Part shown: piece after piece, positions 21,956 to 22,367 of the stretch | Layout of the letters: each line of letters starts with the position of its first letter | How positions within the stretch are numbered: the stretch's first letter is position 1 | Assembly: GCA_964555585.1 (NCBI GenBank) | Contig: CAZKSN010000014.1 | Span: 1-22,367, forward strand | Source of the DNA: CAZKSN01 sp964555585 | GTDB lineage: Bacteria; Bacillota_I; Bacilli_A; RF39; UBA660 | Direction of reading: 5' to 3' | Length of the DNA: 22,367 nucleotides | Program-made: the position numbers and the translations under genes | Notes under the pieces: model-generated | Told to the model about the DNA's origin: nothing | The model's database searches: none | Seen by the model: the letters and a program-made list of their open reading frames with translations, nothing else

Positions 21956-22367
21956 ATGAAAATAGAAAAATTTTCTGATGTTAGAAGAATTGAATTTATT
22001 AATATGACAGGAATAGTAAATGAATCTGAAATTATTGATGCAGATACATTAATTTCATTAACTTTTAATGAGAGAACTGTTTGGAATAACAAATTTGAGT
22101 CAAATTTGAAACCTCAGGAATTAATTGAACTTTGTAAAGCTCCTGGCTTACAAGTTAAAACTATACACAATAAAGGAATAACTGGAGAAGGAATAAATAT
22201 TGCTATTATTGATCAACCGTTAGATTTAAATCATCCTGAATATAAAAATAAGATTATTAAATATAAAAATTTTGCTGAAATTGAAGATAGTCAAATGCAT
22301 GGACCTGCAGTTACAAGTATTTTAGTCGGAAACACTGTAGGAGTTGCTCCAAATGCTATGGTAATGT
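21956..22367 (+). CDS. Subtilisin-like serine protease (S8), 5' part only
   Basis: The reading frame is open from the ATG at 21956 to the window end (137 codons); the 3' part is missing. AGGTGA lies about 8 bases before the ATG. No signal peptide is seen. Residues 1-75 could be a propeptide or a non-catalytic N-terminal domain (MKIEKFSDVRRIEFINMTG and on). The catalytic Asp region is INIAIIDQPLDLNHPEY (about 80-96), and the His region is SQMHGPAVTSILVGNTVGVAPNA (about 112-134), matching the HG-x-AV-x-SIL-x-G...GVAP pattern of subtilases. The usual D-T/S-G after the catalytic Asp is DQP here. The Ser region is outside the window, so activity cannot be judged. The absence of an export signal suggests a cytoplasmic enzyme. 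Confidence 0.88.
   Translation, partial: MKIEKFSDVRRIEFINMTGIVNESEIIDADTLISLTFNERTVWNNKFESNLKPQELIELCKAPGLQVKTIHNKGITGEGINIAIIDQPLDLNHPEYKNKIIKYKNFAEIEDSQMHGPAVTSILVGNTVGVAPNAMVM

Noticed and set aside
1..22367. TGA read as tryptophan (Mycoplasma-type code)
   Set aside because: All intact genes use TGG for Trp with no in-frame TGA, and TGA is used as a stop in the coupled pair at 8134-8136.
1..22367. CRISPR arrays, insertion sequences, phage integration sites
   Set aside because: No regularly spaced repeats, transposase or integrase, or terminal inverted repeats seen; the tRNA ends show no duplicated attachment-like segment inside the window.

Overview
This AT-rich window (low-GC, standard stop codons, TGG for Trp, Shine-Dalgarno motifs close to AGGAGG) fits an uncultivated low-GC Firmicute of the Bacilli/Mollicutes-related type (RF39- or Erysipelotrichia-like). 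The placement is an inference from CIRCE-controlled Hsp20, Tex, a CarD-like factor, intrinsic terminators and very short intergenic spaces. No mobile element, CRISPR array or phage module is visible.

Layout. A partial tRNA-Lys(CTT) lies at the left edge. Next come, on the minus strand, a 789-aa orphan protein, a membrane-anchored polysaccharide deacetylase and Hsp20. Hsp20 is divergent from a processive GT2 glycosyltransferase and has a perfect CIRCE operator in its promoter. From 5.9 to 14.9 kb is a mostly minus-strand accessory block of small, separately promoted genes: an orphan protein, a DUF2284-like Cys-rich protein, a translationally coupled pair whose first member resembles the ADP-ribosyltransferase-like DUF2441 family, a geranylgeranyl-reductase-type flavoprotein, an ADP-ribosylglycohydrolase, a membrane-anchored protein, tRNA-Leu(TAG), a two-gene operon of unknown function, a nucleoside 2-deoxyribosyltransferase-like protein and another orphan. 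A MerR regulator with an unusual C-terminal domain and the Tex factor follow. The divergent DEAD-box helicase has a leader that looks like an attenuator. A CarD-like regulator and an orphan gene follow on the minus strand, then an about 365-nt structured noncoding RNA locus with its own promoter and terminator, and finally the 5' part of a subtilisin-like protease cut by the window edge.

How it works together. The strongest regulatory logic is visible around RNA and transcription functions (Tex, DEAD-box helicase, CarD-like, attenuator-like hairpins). The accessory block has a weak common theme of N-glycosidic/ADP-ribose chemistry (ART-like protein, ADP-ribosyl hydrolase, deoxyribosyltransferase-like protein), but the genes are not one operon. 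Most promoters share an extended -10 of the form TGATATAAT, often with a poor -35. Six coding starts were moved downstream of the longest possible ORF because the Shine-Dalgarno sequence overlaps or follows the longer start.

The best candidates for something undescribed are the structured RNA at 21.45-21.82 kb, the switch-like leader of the helicase gene, and the short promoter-hairpin-U-tract unit in front of the carD-like gene.
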